Below are positions 51,467-61,100 of a stretch of 64,000 bases of DNA, piece after piece. The stretch comes from Craspedostauros australis (taxonomy: Eukaryota; Bacillariophyta; Bacillariophyceae; Mastogloiales; Achnanthaceae), in NCBI GenBank assembly GCA_026770025.1, contig JAMXDE010000012.1, positions 1,612,001 to 1,676,000 on the forward strand, in the 5' to 3' direction. The notes below the pieces were generated by a model that had not been told where the DNA came from, did no database searches, and saw only the letters and a list, made by a program, of their open reading frames with translations. The position numbers were made by a program, and so were the translations under genes. Position 1 is the stretch's first letter; every line of letters begins with the position of its first letter.

Positions 51467-53059
51467 ATGGCGCTGTTGGACAGGCGAAGGCCACGAATGG
51501 GACACTTTCTGTGGCTTGTCGTGTTCGCGGTCGTCCGGAACCTGCCTTGCACGACGGCATACAATGCGGATCTTCGATTCAAGGTCTCATCGAGCATCGC
51601 CAAGAGCGAGCGAAGGGCTTTGGAACGACAAACCGCGCGACGCGAGGTCTGCGATGGATGCCGACGCCCACCGGTGCAGTGCATGTGCGACGTCTTGCCA
51701 GAGGCGAAGATAAAGACCTCGACAGAAGTGCTTGTGCTGCAGCATCCAACTGAGTTTCGGCGCAAGACGGTCTCAACCGTGCCGTTGTTACCGCTGGTGC
51801 TGGACAAGGTCAACGTGTCTGTTGGATCCAAGTTCAACGACATTCGGAGAATCCCAGCAATCGACCGCGCCATTCAGAATGGCACCCCCATGCTCCTGCT
51901 ATTTCCTCACGAGGATGCCATCCAGCTGGACGTCCCTGAACAGCTTGCGGCATTCCGACAGCGTGCGCAACAGCGTGCGCAACGGCATGGCGAAGATGAT
52001 GATGATGATGATGACGATGCCAACCCATCACAGCAAGCCCAGCTGCAGAACCATGATGCAAATCAACTGCTCATCTTGATCGATGGAACATGGACGCAAG
52101 CAGCTCGCATGGCACGCCATTCGCCAGAGTTGGTCGCGGCATGCCAAAAGGTGCAGTTCATTTCTGACCGGGAATCCATCTACAACACGATTCGGAAAGA
52201 ACCGAAGGAGCACTTCCTCTCGACGCTGGAAGCATGTATGTATGCCATGAAGCTTCTCGAACCAGATTCCACAGCAGTGCAGGCGGCGTCCGACCACCTC
52301 ATCTGCGCACTGCACAAGCTCGTCGATGGGAATGTCGTTTCTCAGCAGAACAGCCTGCCGCGGTTCGTCAATCGAGGTGAGAATGATGCCAAAACGCAAC
52401 GGCGACGAGAGGTGGAAGACGCAGTATTTGGCAAAGAACAATCTGACGGCACAGATGGCAATGCCATGCAATTGTCAGCATCAGATGATGACCGACGGAA
52501 TGGACAGGGCGGTTCCATCCCGCATGACGCCGAGGTGATGCCAGCATTCGATCCGATCGATCTTGGTGACGGTGCCACCTTGCGGCAACTTTCGGGTCTG
52601 GATGGAGATTGGGTGGACATGCAGTGGCCGTATCGATCCAAAAAGTCCAGAAAGATGGTGGAACAGCAGCTTCAGGATCCCTACAGTGCTTGCTGCAGCC
52701 TTGGGATTGAGGTTGGCGGTTCGTTGAAGGCCTGCATTTTGCGGTACAGGAATGGCGCACTTGGCATGCTGCACGTGGACGACGACTACCGTCGACGCGG
52801 CTATGCGACGGCGTTGCTGAAGGAAGCGACCGAGATCATTGAATCCAGGGGGGAGGCCTGTGAGGCGTACATACGGCACGGGAATGATGCCTCTGAATCC
52901 TTGTTCCGAAGTCTGGGGTGGGTACGAGCAGACCCAAACATCAAAGGAAAGAGCGGCAATCGACGTTCCAAGTTGAAATGGATCAAATCAATCGCGACCA
53001 CTGCTTCGGTTCACCAAGAAGAAGAGGGCGTCGAAGTACGGCAAACTTTCGGTCCATAG
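51467..53059 (+). CDS. DTW-domain tRNA acp3U transferase fused to a GNAT domain
   Basis: 530 residues from the chosen AUG (MALLDRRRPR); AUG 51497 is an alternative. A hydrophobic N-terminus (MGHFLWLVVFAVV, then TTA|YNA) may be a signal peptide. The DTW domain (about 60-300) begins with C62, C65, C72, C74 (C-x2-C-x6-C-x-C), includes LVLQHPTEFRRKTVST and PMLLLFPHEDA, and has the signature DGTW at 206-209. DTW proteins (TapT, DTWD1/2) transfer the aminocarboxypropyl group of S-adenosylmethionine to uridine in tRNA. After an acidic linker, residues about 390-510 form a GNAT domain with the acetyl-CoA loop DDDYRRRGYATALL and ESLFRSLGW. The fusion is continuous with no stop or shift between the parts. 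Confidence 0.85.
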   Translation: MALLDRRRPRMGHFLWLVVFAVVRNLPCTTAYNADLRFKVSSSIAKSERRALERQTARREVCDGCRRPPVQCMCDVLPEAKIKTSTEVLVLQHPTEFRRKTVSTVPLLPLVLDKVNVSVGSKFNDIRRIPAIDRAIQNGTPMLLLFPHEDAIQLDVPEQLAAFRQRAQQRAQRHGEDDDDDDDDANPSQQAQLQNHDANQLLILIDGTWTQAARMARHSPELVAACQKVQFISDRESIYNTIRKEPKEHFLSTLEACMYAMKLLEPDSTAVQAASDHLICALHKLVDGNVVSQQNSLPRFVNRGENDAKTQRRREVEDAVFGKEQSDGTDGNAMQLSASDDDRRNGQGGSIPHDAEVMPAFDPIDLGDGATLRQLSGLDGDWVDMQWPYRSKKSRKMVEQQLQDPYSACCSLGIEVGGSLKACILRYRNGALGMLHVDDDYRRRGYATALLKEATEIIESRGEACEAYIRHGNDASESLFRSLGWVRADPNIKGKSGNRRSKLKWIKSIATTASVHQEEEGVEVRQTFGP

Positions 53060-53174
53060 CGCAGACCAACGGCAGAATCACGATCGTTGGCATAAGACGT
53101 ATAAATAGAGTGATGAGCTACTACTAGTACTTCTACAAGTGCGTTTGCTTAATCGCATCCGGAGTGGTGCGTCG
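53060..53174. other. Short convergent intergenic region
   Basis: 115 bp between tail-to-tail genes, probably overlapping 3' UTRs. I see nothing else. Confidence 0.5.
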
Positions 53175-55448
53175 CTACAGGGTGCTTGGAGCAACCTGCT
53201 TCGATCTATTTTCGGGTTGTTTCTTCTCAGGTGTCACGATCACATTGATGGTGTCGGTCCCAACAACATCGCCCATGGGTGTTCCAACACCAGCACTCGC
53301 ATGTTGGATTGGCTCCATTTCCCTCAGCACGACTTCGCAGTTTCCCACCTCGCCGCTGCTGTCGACATCAGTTTCCTTTTCGCCTGATGCGGTGTGATCA
53401 TTCGGAACGAGCGATGCCTTGTTGGTTGGTGACGAATCAGGCTTGGATGGAGCCTCGTGCTCTGTGGCAACGTCGCCCTCATTTGTAGGTTGTGACTCGG
53501 ATGATTGTCGAGTTCCACCATCTTGGTTCTCGTTCTCGTCTTTCTCTTCGGCGTCTTGGCATTCCAAGTCGGAGTTAGCTGGAGCAATGCTGATCGGATT
53601 ATCGACTGCTGCAGCGATGTTCCTAGTGTGTGGCTCCTTGGAGACGAGCTGCACTTCAACATTGTCTTGGCTTCCATCGGTGATGTCTGTGCTCGAGTTC
53701 GTTGCCTCTTCGCTGTCATTGACATTGGCGTTGGCATCGCGATCGTCACCGTCGTCAGGGATAGTGTCCACATCCAAGGAAATTTCCATCTTTGGCTGGT
53801 TCTGGAACTCGCAATCGTACAGTTCCACTGTCTTGCGGAAGTACGTCGATTCCTTGCGGCGGTTGCTTCGCTTTGCTCTCTGCTCATTTTTGCCTTTCTT
53901 GCCCTTGCCACTCTTGGAGCTACTCTTGGAACTGCCTCGCTCGCCCTTCTCGCTGTCCTTGCGGGCCTGGTGTCGCTTCCGTTCGCGAGGCTGGTAGCTG
54001 CTGCTGCCATCATCCCAGGTTTCGCCTTCCTCTTCGGATTCCTCGATGCGTTCAAGCATGCTTGTGGTGCGCGACAGCGCGGAGAGGATGGAACCCGATT
54101 CGGATGAAATGTCAGAAATGCTCCAGCTCGTGACGGTTGGCGAATGGAGATGGTTCTCGCCAAGGCCATTGCCGTCGTCGATGTACTGCTGGTTGGCGTC
54201 GTCTGTGAAGACATATTGACCAGCCGAAATGTCGAAACGTGCCGCTGGTAGCGCCTCAAGCGGAAAGGATTTGGTCAGGTCCGGCTCCTCCAATGGGAAG
54301 AAGTGGCGCCTCGGTTCGATGGTCTGGCGCATGGGACTGACCAAGGTTGCGCTCATCGACCTACGGGACGCGAGGAAGCGATTGCGGATGGTTGGATTGG
54401 GAGAGAAGCGTCGCTCGCGGCGGATGAAGCCGTAGCAGAAGATGGACGCCGCGATGAATGTGACGGTCGCAGACGCGATGATAATGCTGGTGGTTGTCGG
54501 ATTGAGGCTGTCTGGATCATCCTCGTCTTTGCCATCAGTTAGGGGTGCGACGACGAGCGTATCTCTGATCAGTTTCAGGTACTTCGCTCTGGCGATCGAA
54601 GCGTCGAATCCGTTGAGGAAGGCCGTGTCGGCCAAAGAAGCTTCGATCGCGGAAAGAGCGTTGCGCTTGGCCAGGTTGGAGTTGCTGTCGAGCAGAATCA
54701 ACGTTGATCCATTGATGATAGAGCATGTGGTGCCGGCGCCTTCGGGGACACAGGAACCTGGAGTATTGACAAGGTGGGCGAAGTGATCGTCGTCGTCGTT
54801 GGAATGCAGCACATGCGTGGAGACAAAAACAGTTGTGGTAGAATGAAAAAGTGTGAGAAAGATGGGCAAAGTGGATTTTGCTGTGGTCGTGTTGTAGCCA
54901 TGTTCTGGCGCGGCTGAAGACTTACCTGTTTTGGAAAATGTGTGCCTTCCATCGGTGCGGACCTGGAACAGAGGCCGGTCATTGGCGTCGCAGTCGTTAA
55001 GCGCCTCCGCGACGGCGCGGATGAGCGCATCTTGCAAGCCTCCGAGGCTCCGAGAACTATCTGGTTGGAATTCTGCCTCGTAGGAGTATGTGAGCTGAAG
55101 TTCTGCGAGGTACGTGTTCTGTCGGATTGCGTTACACTGAGTCGTTGCGACAGTGGTCAATTGTCGTCGCCGACGCAACGCCGTTGTCGGCTGGGCGTCG
55201 TTTCCATTACCGCCGCTGCTGCCCTTGGATTGATCAGCATCCGTGTTCGGTTGTTGCTGTCGTTCCGCGTGCATAGATGTGCGCAGGTATGAAGCTTGAG
55301 ACGAAGCAGCCGAGGCCTTTGCAAAGCTGCTGCTGCTGCTACCAGCGATGGCGGCAAAGATGAAAGCCAATTTGAGGATCATGGCTGGGCCGCTACTGAG
55401 GAAGGTGAGTTGCGTCATGGCGATCATGTGTTGGCACAGTGCGTCCAA
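53175..55448 (-). CDS. Single-pass membrane protein with large acidic cytoplasmic tail
   Basis: Two exons (55448-54927 plus one base, ending 54926; then 54757-53175). The 168-nt intron (54925-54758, GTAAGT...CCAG) is in frame and stop-free but has clear splice signals, and removal joins HTFSKTG to SCVPEGAGTTC. The product is about 701 residues. An N-terminal signal peptide (MILKLAFIFAAIAG; AUG 55382 is the likelier start) leads to an outside domain of about 250 residues with paired cysteines. One membrane helix follows (SIIIASATVTFIAASIFCYG), then a Ser/Glu/Lys-rich tail of about 350 residues. The topology is type I. I do not recognise a family; similar signal-ectodomain-TM-disordered proteins are common in diatoms. 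Confidence 0.75.
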   Translation of the reverse strand: MDALCQHMIAMTQLTFLSSGPAMILKLAFIFAAIAGSSSSSFAKASAASSQASYLRTSMHAERQQQPNTDADQSKGSSGGNGNDAQPTTALRRRRQLTTVATTQCNAIRQNTYLAELQLTYSYEAEFQPDSSRSLGGLQDALIRAVAEALNDCDANDRPLFQVRTDGRHTFSKTGKSSAAPEHGYNTTTAKSTLPIFLTLFHSTTTVFVSTHVLHSNDDDDHFAHLVNTPGSCVPEGAGTTCSIINGSTLILLDSNSNLAKRNALSAIEASLADTAFLNGFDASIARAKYLKLIRDTLVVAPLTDGKDEDDPDSLNPTTTSIIIASATVTFIAASIFCYGFIRRERRFSPNPTIRNRFLASRRSMSATLVSPMRQTIEPRRHFFPLEEPDLTKSFPLEALPAARFDISAGQYVFTDDANQQYIDDGNGLGENHLHSPTVTSWSISDISSESGSILSALSRTTSMLERIEESEEEGETWDDGSSSYQPRERKRHQARKDSEKGERGSSKSSSKSGKGKKGKNEQRAKRSNRRKESTYFRKTVELYDCEFQNQPKMEISLDVDTIPDDGDDRDANANVNDSEEATNSSTDITDGSQDNVEVQLVSKEPHTRNIAAAVDNPISIAPANSDLECQDAEEKDENENQDGGTRQSSESQPTNEGDVATEHEAPSKPDSSPTNKASLVPNDHTASGEKETDVDSSGEVGNCEVVLREMEPIQHASAGVGTPMGDVVGTDTINVIVTPEKKQPENRSKQVAPSTL

Positions 55449-55497
55449 ATGTTGCTAAGTCTCGTCACTACTTTGGTTGTTTGATTTGATCTGTGAG

Positions 55498-55531
<34 letters not shown>

Positions 55532-56310
55532 TTGAATTTGTTGAGAATGATGTTGTGAACAAATTTGTGAGCAACAACCACATCTGCTCCACCAAAAGAG
55601 GTTTGCGTGAAACGCGTGAGGGCTCAACCAACCATGACGAATAGAGAGTACGGAAGGAATCATCGGCGTGGTGTGGTGTGGTATGTCGCGCGTGATCGGC
55701 GTCTTGGATCGTTGGATTGTTGTTGCGGAGTGTGGTGACATCGTGCGATTCAGAGAAAGGGGTTTGGTTTTGAGTTGACTGTGAGTTGCAGTGTTGTGAG
55801 TGAGTTTGAATTTGGACATTGCCATCTTTGTCACTTGTGGCACGTCATGTTGATGGTCTCTCATGTTTGTGCATCCGTTATCCAATTGTGGAAGGCAGAG
55901 GTTTCGGAGTTTTCGAAAGATGTGATTGTGTCGCGTTGTGAACCTGGTCCCACACACATTCGGATAGTGCCAATTTTTTGCGCGGGATTTTGTGGCATCT
56001 CATCATTGACTGTCTTTGTTGATGTTGAACCATGGCAAACACTCGCGGATGGGAGTGTCATACGCATAGTATGCACTCACTCGTAGGAGTATAGTGCCAT
56101 GCAGTATGTTGCATACGAATAGGACACATCAACACTCAACATTCAGTGCGCAGCAGCTCTCCGCACTTAATTCTCCACACTGAGAATCAAATCAAAATGA
56201 TGGCGAGAGCACATATAAAACATGAAATACAACAGAGCAGATTGGGCGCATTCGTCGTAAATGTTCGTACCTGATGTGAGCAGAGCCCGGCGCACAATTG
56301 CAATCACGCC
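55449..56310. other. Intergenic region with a GTT microsatellite
   Basis: No supported gene. A minus-strand frame through 55957-55424 owes its Gln run to the GTT repeat. It should contain the promoter of the membrane-protein gene and the 3' UTR of the nitroreductase. Confidence 0.45.
55501..55530. repeat. GTT trinucleotide microsatellite
   Basis: Ten perfect GTT units followed by a T run. Confidence 0.95.
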
Positions 56311-57316
56311 TCATGACGAAGCCTCTCGAAGCTCTTCTTCGTCGCTGCCATCACCGCCCTCATCGGCGCCATCGAGATCCAACGGGCTGCCGAATGTATC
56401 CGAAAACACAACTTCATCCACGGGAAGTCGCGGCGTTCTGACGAACGTGCTGGACTCTTCGAACTCGTAGCCGACGCCCACAATGAGAGGCACGGCGTAA
56501 CGATCAGGGATTCGCAGGACTTCCTTCGTGCGCCTCACGTCGAATCCTTCCATGATGCAGGACGCGAGATCGTGGCTCGTCGCCGCGTAGACGAACGACG
56601 CGGCCAGAAGGCCCGAGTTCTTGTAACACCATGCCTGCACGGGCTCGATGGTGGGCGTCGGCTGCACGTGCGACATCAGGTCGGTCGCGACGTTCTTGAT
56701 CATCGTCGCAGCGTGTCCTTCGCCGATGAGGAAGGACGATGCCATCGGGAAGGTGGCCATGTAGTTCGGATGCCTGTGATCCCTCTCGAGCTTGGCAATG
56801 CGATCGACGCGCTTCGTGGGTTCCAGATCGGCCAGGAAGACAGCGAGCGCGCTTGCGTCTCGGGCGCGGAACTGATTGCCAGGTCCCAGCATGGCCTGGT
56901 CCGCGAGCTGCTCTTTGATGCGTTCGTTTTGCACCAGGATGACTTGGCTGGGTTGCAAGTTGAAGCTCGATGGTGATCTCTGGGAGCGCAGCCAGGGATG
57001 AATGCGATTGGAATTGCAGCAGGCGAAATGAGACAGCGTTTCTTCGTCGTCTTGCGTTTGTCATGAGTTGGCCATGTACAGATCAAGAATGAGACACGCA
57101 AGCACAGATATCCACCATCATCATCATCATCATCATCACCATCGTCTTCACCTTCATCTTTAACATCGTTAACATTCACCGTGCTCAGTTGCTCACCATC
57201 GTGGATTCCAACAAATCAGCCATCACGGGCTTTGGGATGGCGCGGTTTGGTTGGAACCGACGTGACGTTCGTCGTGCCTGAGCCAACGCTCGGAATGCTG
57301 CTGCGCTTTTCGTCAT
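56311..57316 (-). CDS. Nitroreductase-family flavoprotein (two exons)
   Basis: Exon 1 (57316-57197) encodes 40 residues, MTKSAAAFRALAQARRTSRR to ADLLESTM. It joins in phase 0 across a 217-nt intron (ATG|GTGAGC...CCCAG|AGA) to exon 2 (56979-56311), giving 262 residues. The junction creates RSPSSFNLQPSQVILVQN, the phosphate-binding motif of the family, and exon 1 supplies the expected ARRTSRRFQP flavin-contacting arginines. Later motifs (ASCIMEGFD, RYAVPLIVGVGYE) are also typical. These enzymes use FMN and NAD(P)H to reduce nitro, quinone or related substrates; the natural substrate is unknown. No signal peptide is seen. The intron contains an ATC microsatellite (57116-57136). The last 30 residues are an acidic tail. 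Confidence 0.9.
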
Positions 57317-57613
57317 GGTCCCTCGTGTCTAGTTCTTCCTCGAATGGTTTGTGGATTCCAGAGAGAGAGAGAGTGGAGCGTGCTCTCTAGAGTAAGGATT
57401 GCATGTGCAGAGTATGCTGCCTTGGTGCCAATGTTGTTGGAGTTGTCGGCATGGAATCTCAAACGTGGCGCGCAAAAGGGAAGGAACGTGGACAACCACG
57501 TTAACGAGAGGAAAACGGACAAGACAGGATCAGCTCACGATGTTGGTGTTGGCTGCTGAGAGAGGCAAAAGTTGCGCACAACGCCAGTGGACGAAACAAA
57601 AGGAACAAGCCAA
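57317..57613. other. Intergenic region upstream of nitroreductase
   Basis: This 297-bp stretch holds the nitroreductase promoter and the pol III terminator of the neighbouring tRNA. I see no other feature. Confidence 0.4.
57598..57601 (-). terminator. RNA polymerase III terminator of tRNA-Pro
   Basis: Four T residues on the tRNA strand, 12 nt after the discriminator base. Confidence 0.75.
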
Positions 57614-57685
57614 GGTCGCCTCCGGGAATCGAACCCGGGACCTCCTGCACCCGAAGCAGGAATCATGCCTCTAGACCAAGGCGAC
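57614..57685 (-). tRNA. trnP-CGG: tRNA-Pro (CGG anticodon)
   Basis: A 72-nt cloverleaf. The acceptor stem GTCGCCT pairs perfectly with AGGCGAC, followed by discriminator C. The anticodon stem CCTGC/GCAGG carries the loop TTCGGGT, giving anticodon CGG. The T arm CCGGG-TTCGATT-CCCGG is perfect. Internal promoters are present as A box (TGGTCTAGAGG) and B box (GGTTCGATTCC), and a TTTT terminator lies 12 nt downstream (57601-57598). There is no intron and CCA is not encoded, as expected of a nuclear gene. Confidence 0.97.
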
Positions 57686-58191
57686 TTGCTCTTGTTGCCA
57701 GCGTCACACATTCTATGCTCCATATACATCGCATCATTGCATTTGTTCACAGGTCCAACGCTCCTCATTTCTGGTGCCCGGCACTCTTTCTCGTGTATCT
57801 GAGATCATGTGACAACTACTGGTAGTCTACCAACACTGATATCAACTTCTGCCGATGTTGCATCGTATCGCCTTTGATGCGCTTGTGCAAGATCCTTGCT
57901 GTTGCGTCCTGTTCATTGTAATGCTGCGCACTTCACAGGTCCGTCTCGGCAAAGGAGCATCTACCTATACCACCATAGAATATTTGCCAAGGACGTTGCG
58001 CAAACTGAGCAAACGCCTTGGATCTCTCCTTTCGAAAAATGCACGAGCGTGATGTCGTCGCACCATACGCTGGTAGCATTAATGTTGAACTACTCGTCTT
58101 CGTATTATCATGGCAGTCTACATCCCATACTCTCTGTAGAAGAAAGTCTTGACCTGCGATCGTATCGCTCAGGCGCAACCTCCGGCTCGCT
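57686..58191. other. Intergenic region, no gene seen
   Basis: 506 bp between the tRNA and the end of the phosphatase gene. No convincing frame or repeat. Confidence 0.45.
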
Positions 58192-61100
58192 CTACTTTTG
58201 CATGCTGACGCGGTAAATACCATACACAGGGCGGTGATCGGAGTGGGTGGCGGCCGGCACGCTTGTGTACTCGAGCACTCTGGTCCCTGACGGCTTGAAG
58301 AGAACTCGGTCGGTCCAGGCCGGAACGCGCTGCTTGTGCGAAGAGTCGTACGTGCCGGTGTCCCTGTCGAACTTGAACGTCGGGGCGAAGCTGACCTTGC
58401 CCTCCGCCATGCCAGGGAAGGCCCTCCCTTCGCTCACGGTTCGGATCAGCTGGTCGTACGGCATCATCTCATCCAGCAGCATCTGCCGGCGATCTCTGTC
58501 GCTGCCGTCATCTGCAGTGTCCTGCCATTCCAAAATGATGCGCTCCATTTCTTCGCGTGGAAGCTCCACGCGGTAATTGAGATCTCCGCAAAAGAATGCT
58601 CTGTCGACCGAGTCGAGCAACGTGCGAGACTTCTTCTTGCCGAGCGCGCTGTCGTCTGCGGAGATCATCGACGATGTCTGAAATCTCTCCGGCGCCTGAG
58701 CCTCGAGTTCGGAGATGATGCGCCAGAAGTCGGAATCCCGAGCATCCGAGTGCTTCAAGTGAGCTGCCATATGCGCCGTGACGAACAGCATCCTGAGCGG
58801 CTTTTTTGCCTTGCTCTTGTTCTTGCCCTTGTTCGCCTTCGTCGTTTTCTTGCGTTTCTCGTCGCCCTCACGGGTGGCGTTGGACTCATCATCCTGCGAT
58901 TCGGCTTGTCTGGGATGAAGCTCGAGGAAGGCACCGATGGCCCCCTTGTTGTGAAACACGTTACCGATGCCACATGTGACATCCGCAATACTGCATGCCT
59001 TGATCTCGCCCAGGAAGGAGCGCTTGGCGAAGAGGCCGAATTGGATGCCGCCCAGCGAGTGCATGGCGATCGGAACATATTGTGCTCCCAGCATCCTGAT
59101 CATCAGCCGACGGAACTCTCTTGACCGGCGACCCTCGCTCCTTCGCGGCTTGATGTTCTCGCACTCCTGACCAGACACGAGCACTAGCTCGCTGCCATTC
59201 TCTCCTACTCGACGAAACTTGCGAATGAAGCTGGCCTCTTCCTCGGATGGCGATTCTTCCGCCAGGTTCCATGTCACGACAGATACCGTGATGTCGGATT
59301 CGGCATCTTCCGAAGTTTCCAACTTTACCATGCCGTCCGTCGCCACAGGCGACGGCGATTGTGATGGTGCGAATGTTGCAGCGGCATCTTCAATCTTGTC
59401 ATCGCCGCTGCCGTCTTCCAGGATCTGATCGCCGGCGCGGAGGTCCATCCTTTTCATGGAGCGACGTGAAGCGTCGTCCTGATTCTCCTCTTCCTCCTCT
59501 TCCCCGTCCTCATCTGCCGCCTTGTCGCTGGTAGCATTGCCTTCTGTTTCTTCCTCGATTGCGGCGTCCGAAATCGCGTGGAATTCTTCAGATGCATCAA
59601 GAATGGCCTCTTGTTCTTGTTCTTCCGTATCACTTTGAGCAATAAGCGTTGTGCTCGTGGTTTCAACATGGTTCAGATCGTCGTCATTATCACCATCTTC
59701 TTCGCTGTATGTGACAGTAGCATCCAAGGAAACCTTCAGTGCAGAAGAATCAGGCTGGGCGGATAGGTGAGCTTCTGTTGCAATGTGGTCGCCACTCTCT
59801 TGCTCCAGCCATGGATGCACATTCTCCTGTAGCACTTGCCCGATGAAACTCACCACATCGCGATCATACAGCGAGTCCTCGCCCTGCTTGTCGGCATGTT
59901 CGTCTGATAAAATCTGCCTAGCTTGCCTTGCCTCCTCGGCTGCTGCGATTGCGTTCACAGCGCTTCGTTCGTCCGTCGAAGCTGGGGCTGCGACATCCTC
60001 CGTGGCCTCAGTGTTGGCCTCGCTTCCGGCTTCATCTTGAGGATCCAACGCAGCGGGTGAGATATCCTCTTCATCTTCATGATCGGCCTCTACCGATGCC
60101 TCTTCATCAGCAGTCGGCTCGTCGATCAGTTCAGCATCATCGAGCCCAGCTTGTGACGTAGCGTGTTGTTGCAAGACCATTTCATCGCTCTCATCACTCT
60201 CATCACCGCCCTCGTCGTCTTCAATCTCCTGCGCCAATTCCTGTTGATCCGAATCAGTATTTGCATCGCCCTCGTCTTCAACATCCTCACGTTCTTCTTC
60301 TTCTTCGTCCTCCTCCTCCTCCTCGTCAGCTTCCTCGTCTTCTTTGTCGTCATTGATGTCTTCTTCATCTTGTTCGGCTTCATCCACTGCTGCCACAGCT
60401 GACAGTTGGTCAAGTTCTTGGTCTTGATCTTGATCCTGTTCCTCGTCCGTTAACGATGGTGTGCCGGCAGCATCTGCAGGTTCGTCCTCGTCGCCACCAT
60501 CGCTATCTTCGGCGCCATCGTTATACTCACCCTCATTTTCTTCTTCATCATCGTTGCTGCCTTCGCCTCCATCTTCATCGGGGATTGTGTTCGCCTCAGC
60601 AACCAGGTCAGCCTCGTCCACTCCGAATGTATCTGCATCTGCATTTGTTTCTGCCCTCGCGACTGACACGATATCCTCTTCCTCTTCGTCCTCAAAGTCC
60701 ACGGCCATGTCGGTTTCCGCATCCGTAACTGTCACCGGCTCGTCAGGTTGAGGCAGGCTTCTCTCGCTCGATTCTTCATCTGGAGTCTCCTCCTCCTCCT
60801 CCTCTTCGTCGTCCTCGTCATCTTCTTCAATCTGGTCAGTCGGCAAAGATGTCGATGGAAGAGCTTCCGATGCTTCCGCGACCGTTTGGGTCGAATCCTG
60901 GGGAGCTTCCGATTCCGCCATGGGTTCGTCATGTGCTTCCGCTTCTTGATCATCCTCACTTTGCGCGTCGATTGAAGCATCATCGACCAGAGAAGAGCTT
61001 TCATCGGCGTGAACCGTATCAGTCGAAGGATCTGGTGCTGAAAGAACGGCTCCCAGTTCCTTCTCGTCTTCCACACCGTCATCTTCAGCTTCCGGCGTAG

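Noticed and set aside
55424-55957. Gln-rich minus-strand frame
   Set aside because: The Gln run comes from the GTT microsatellite at 55501-55530; the remainder is not protein-like.
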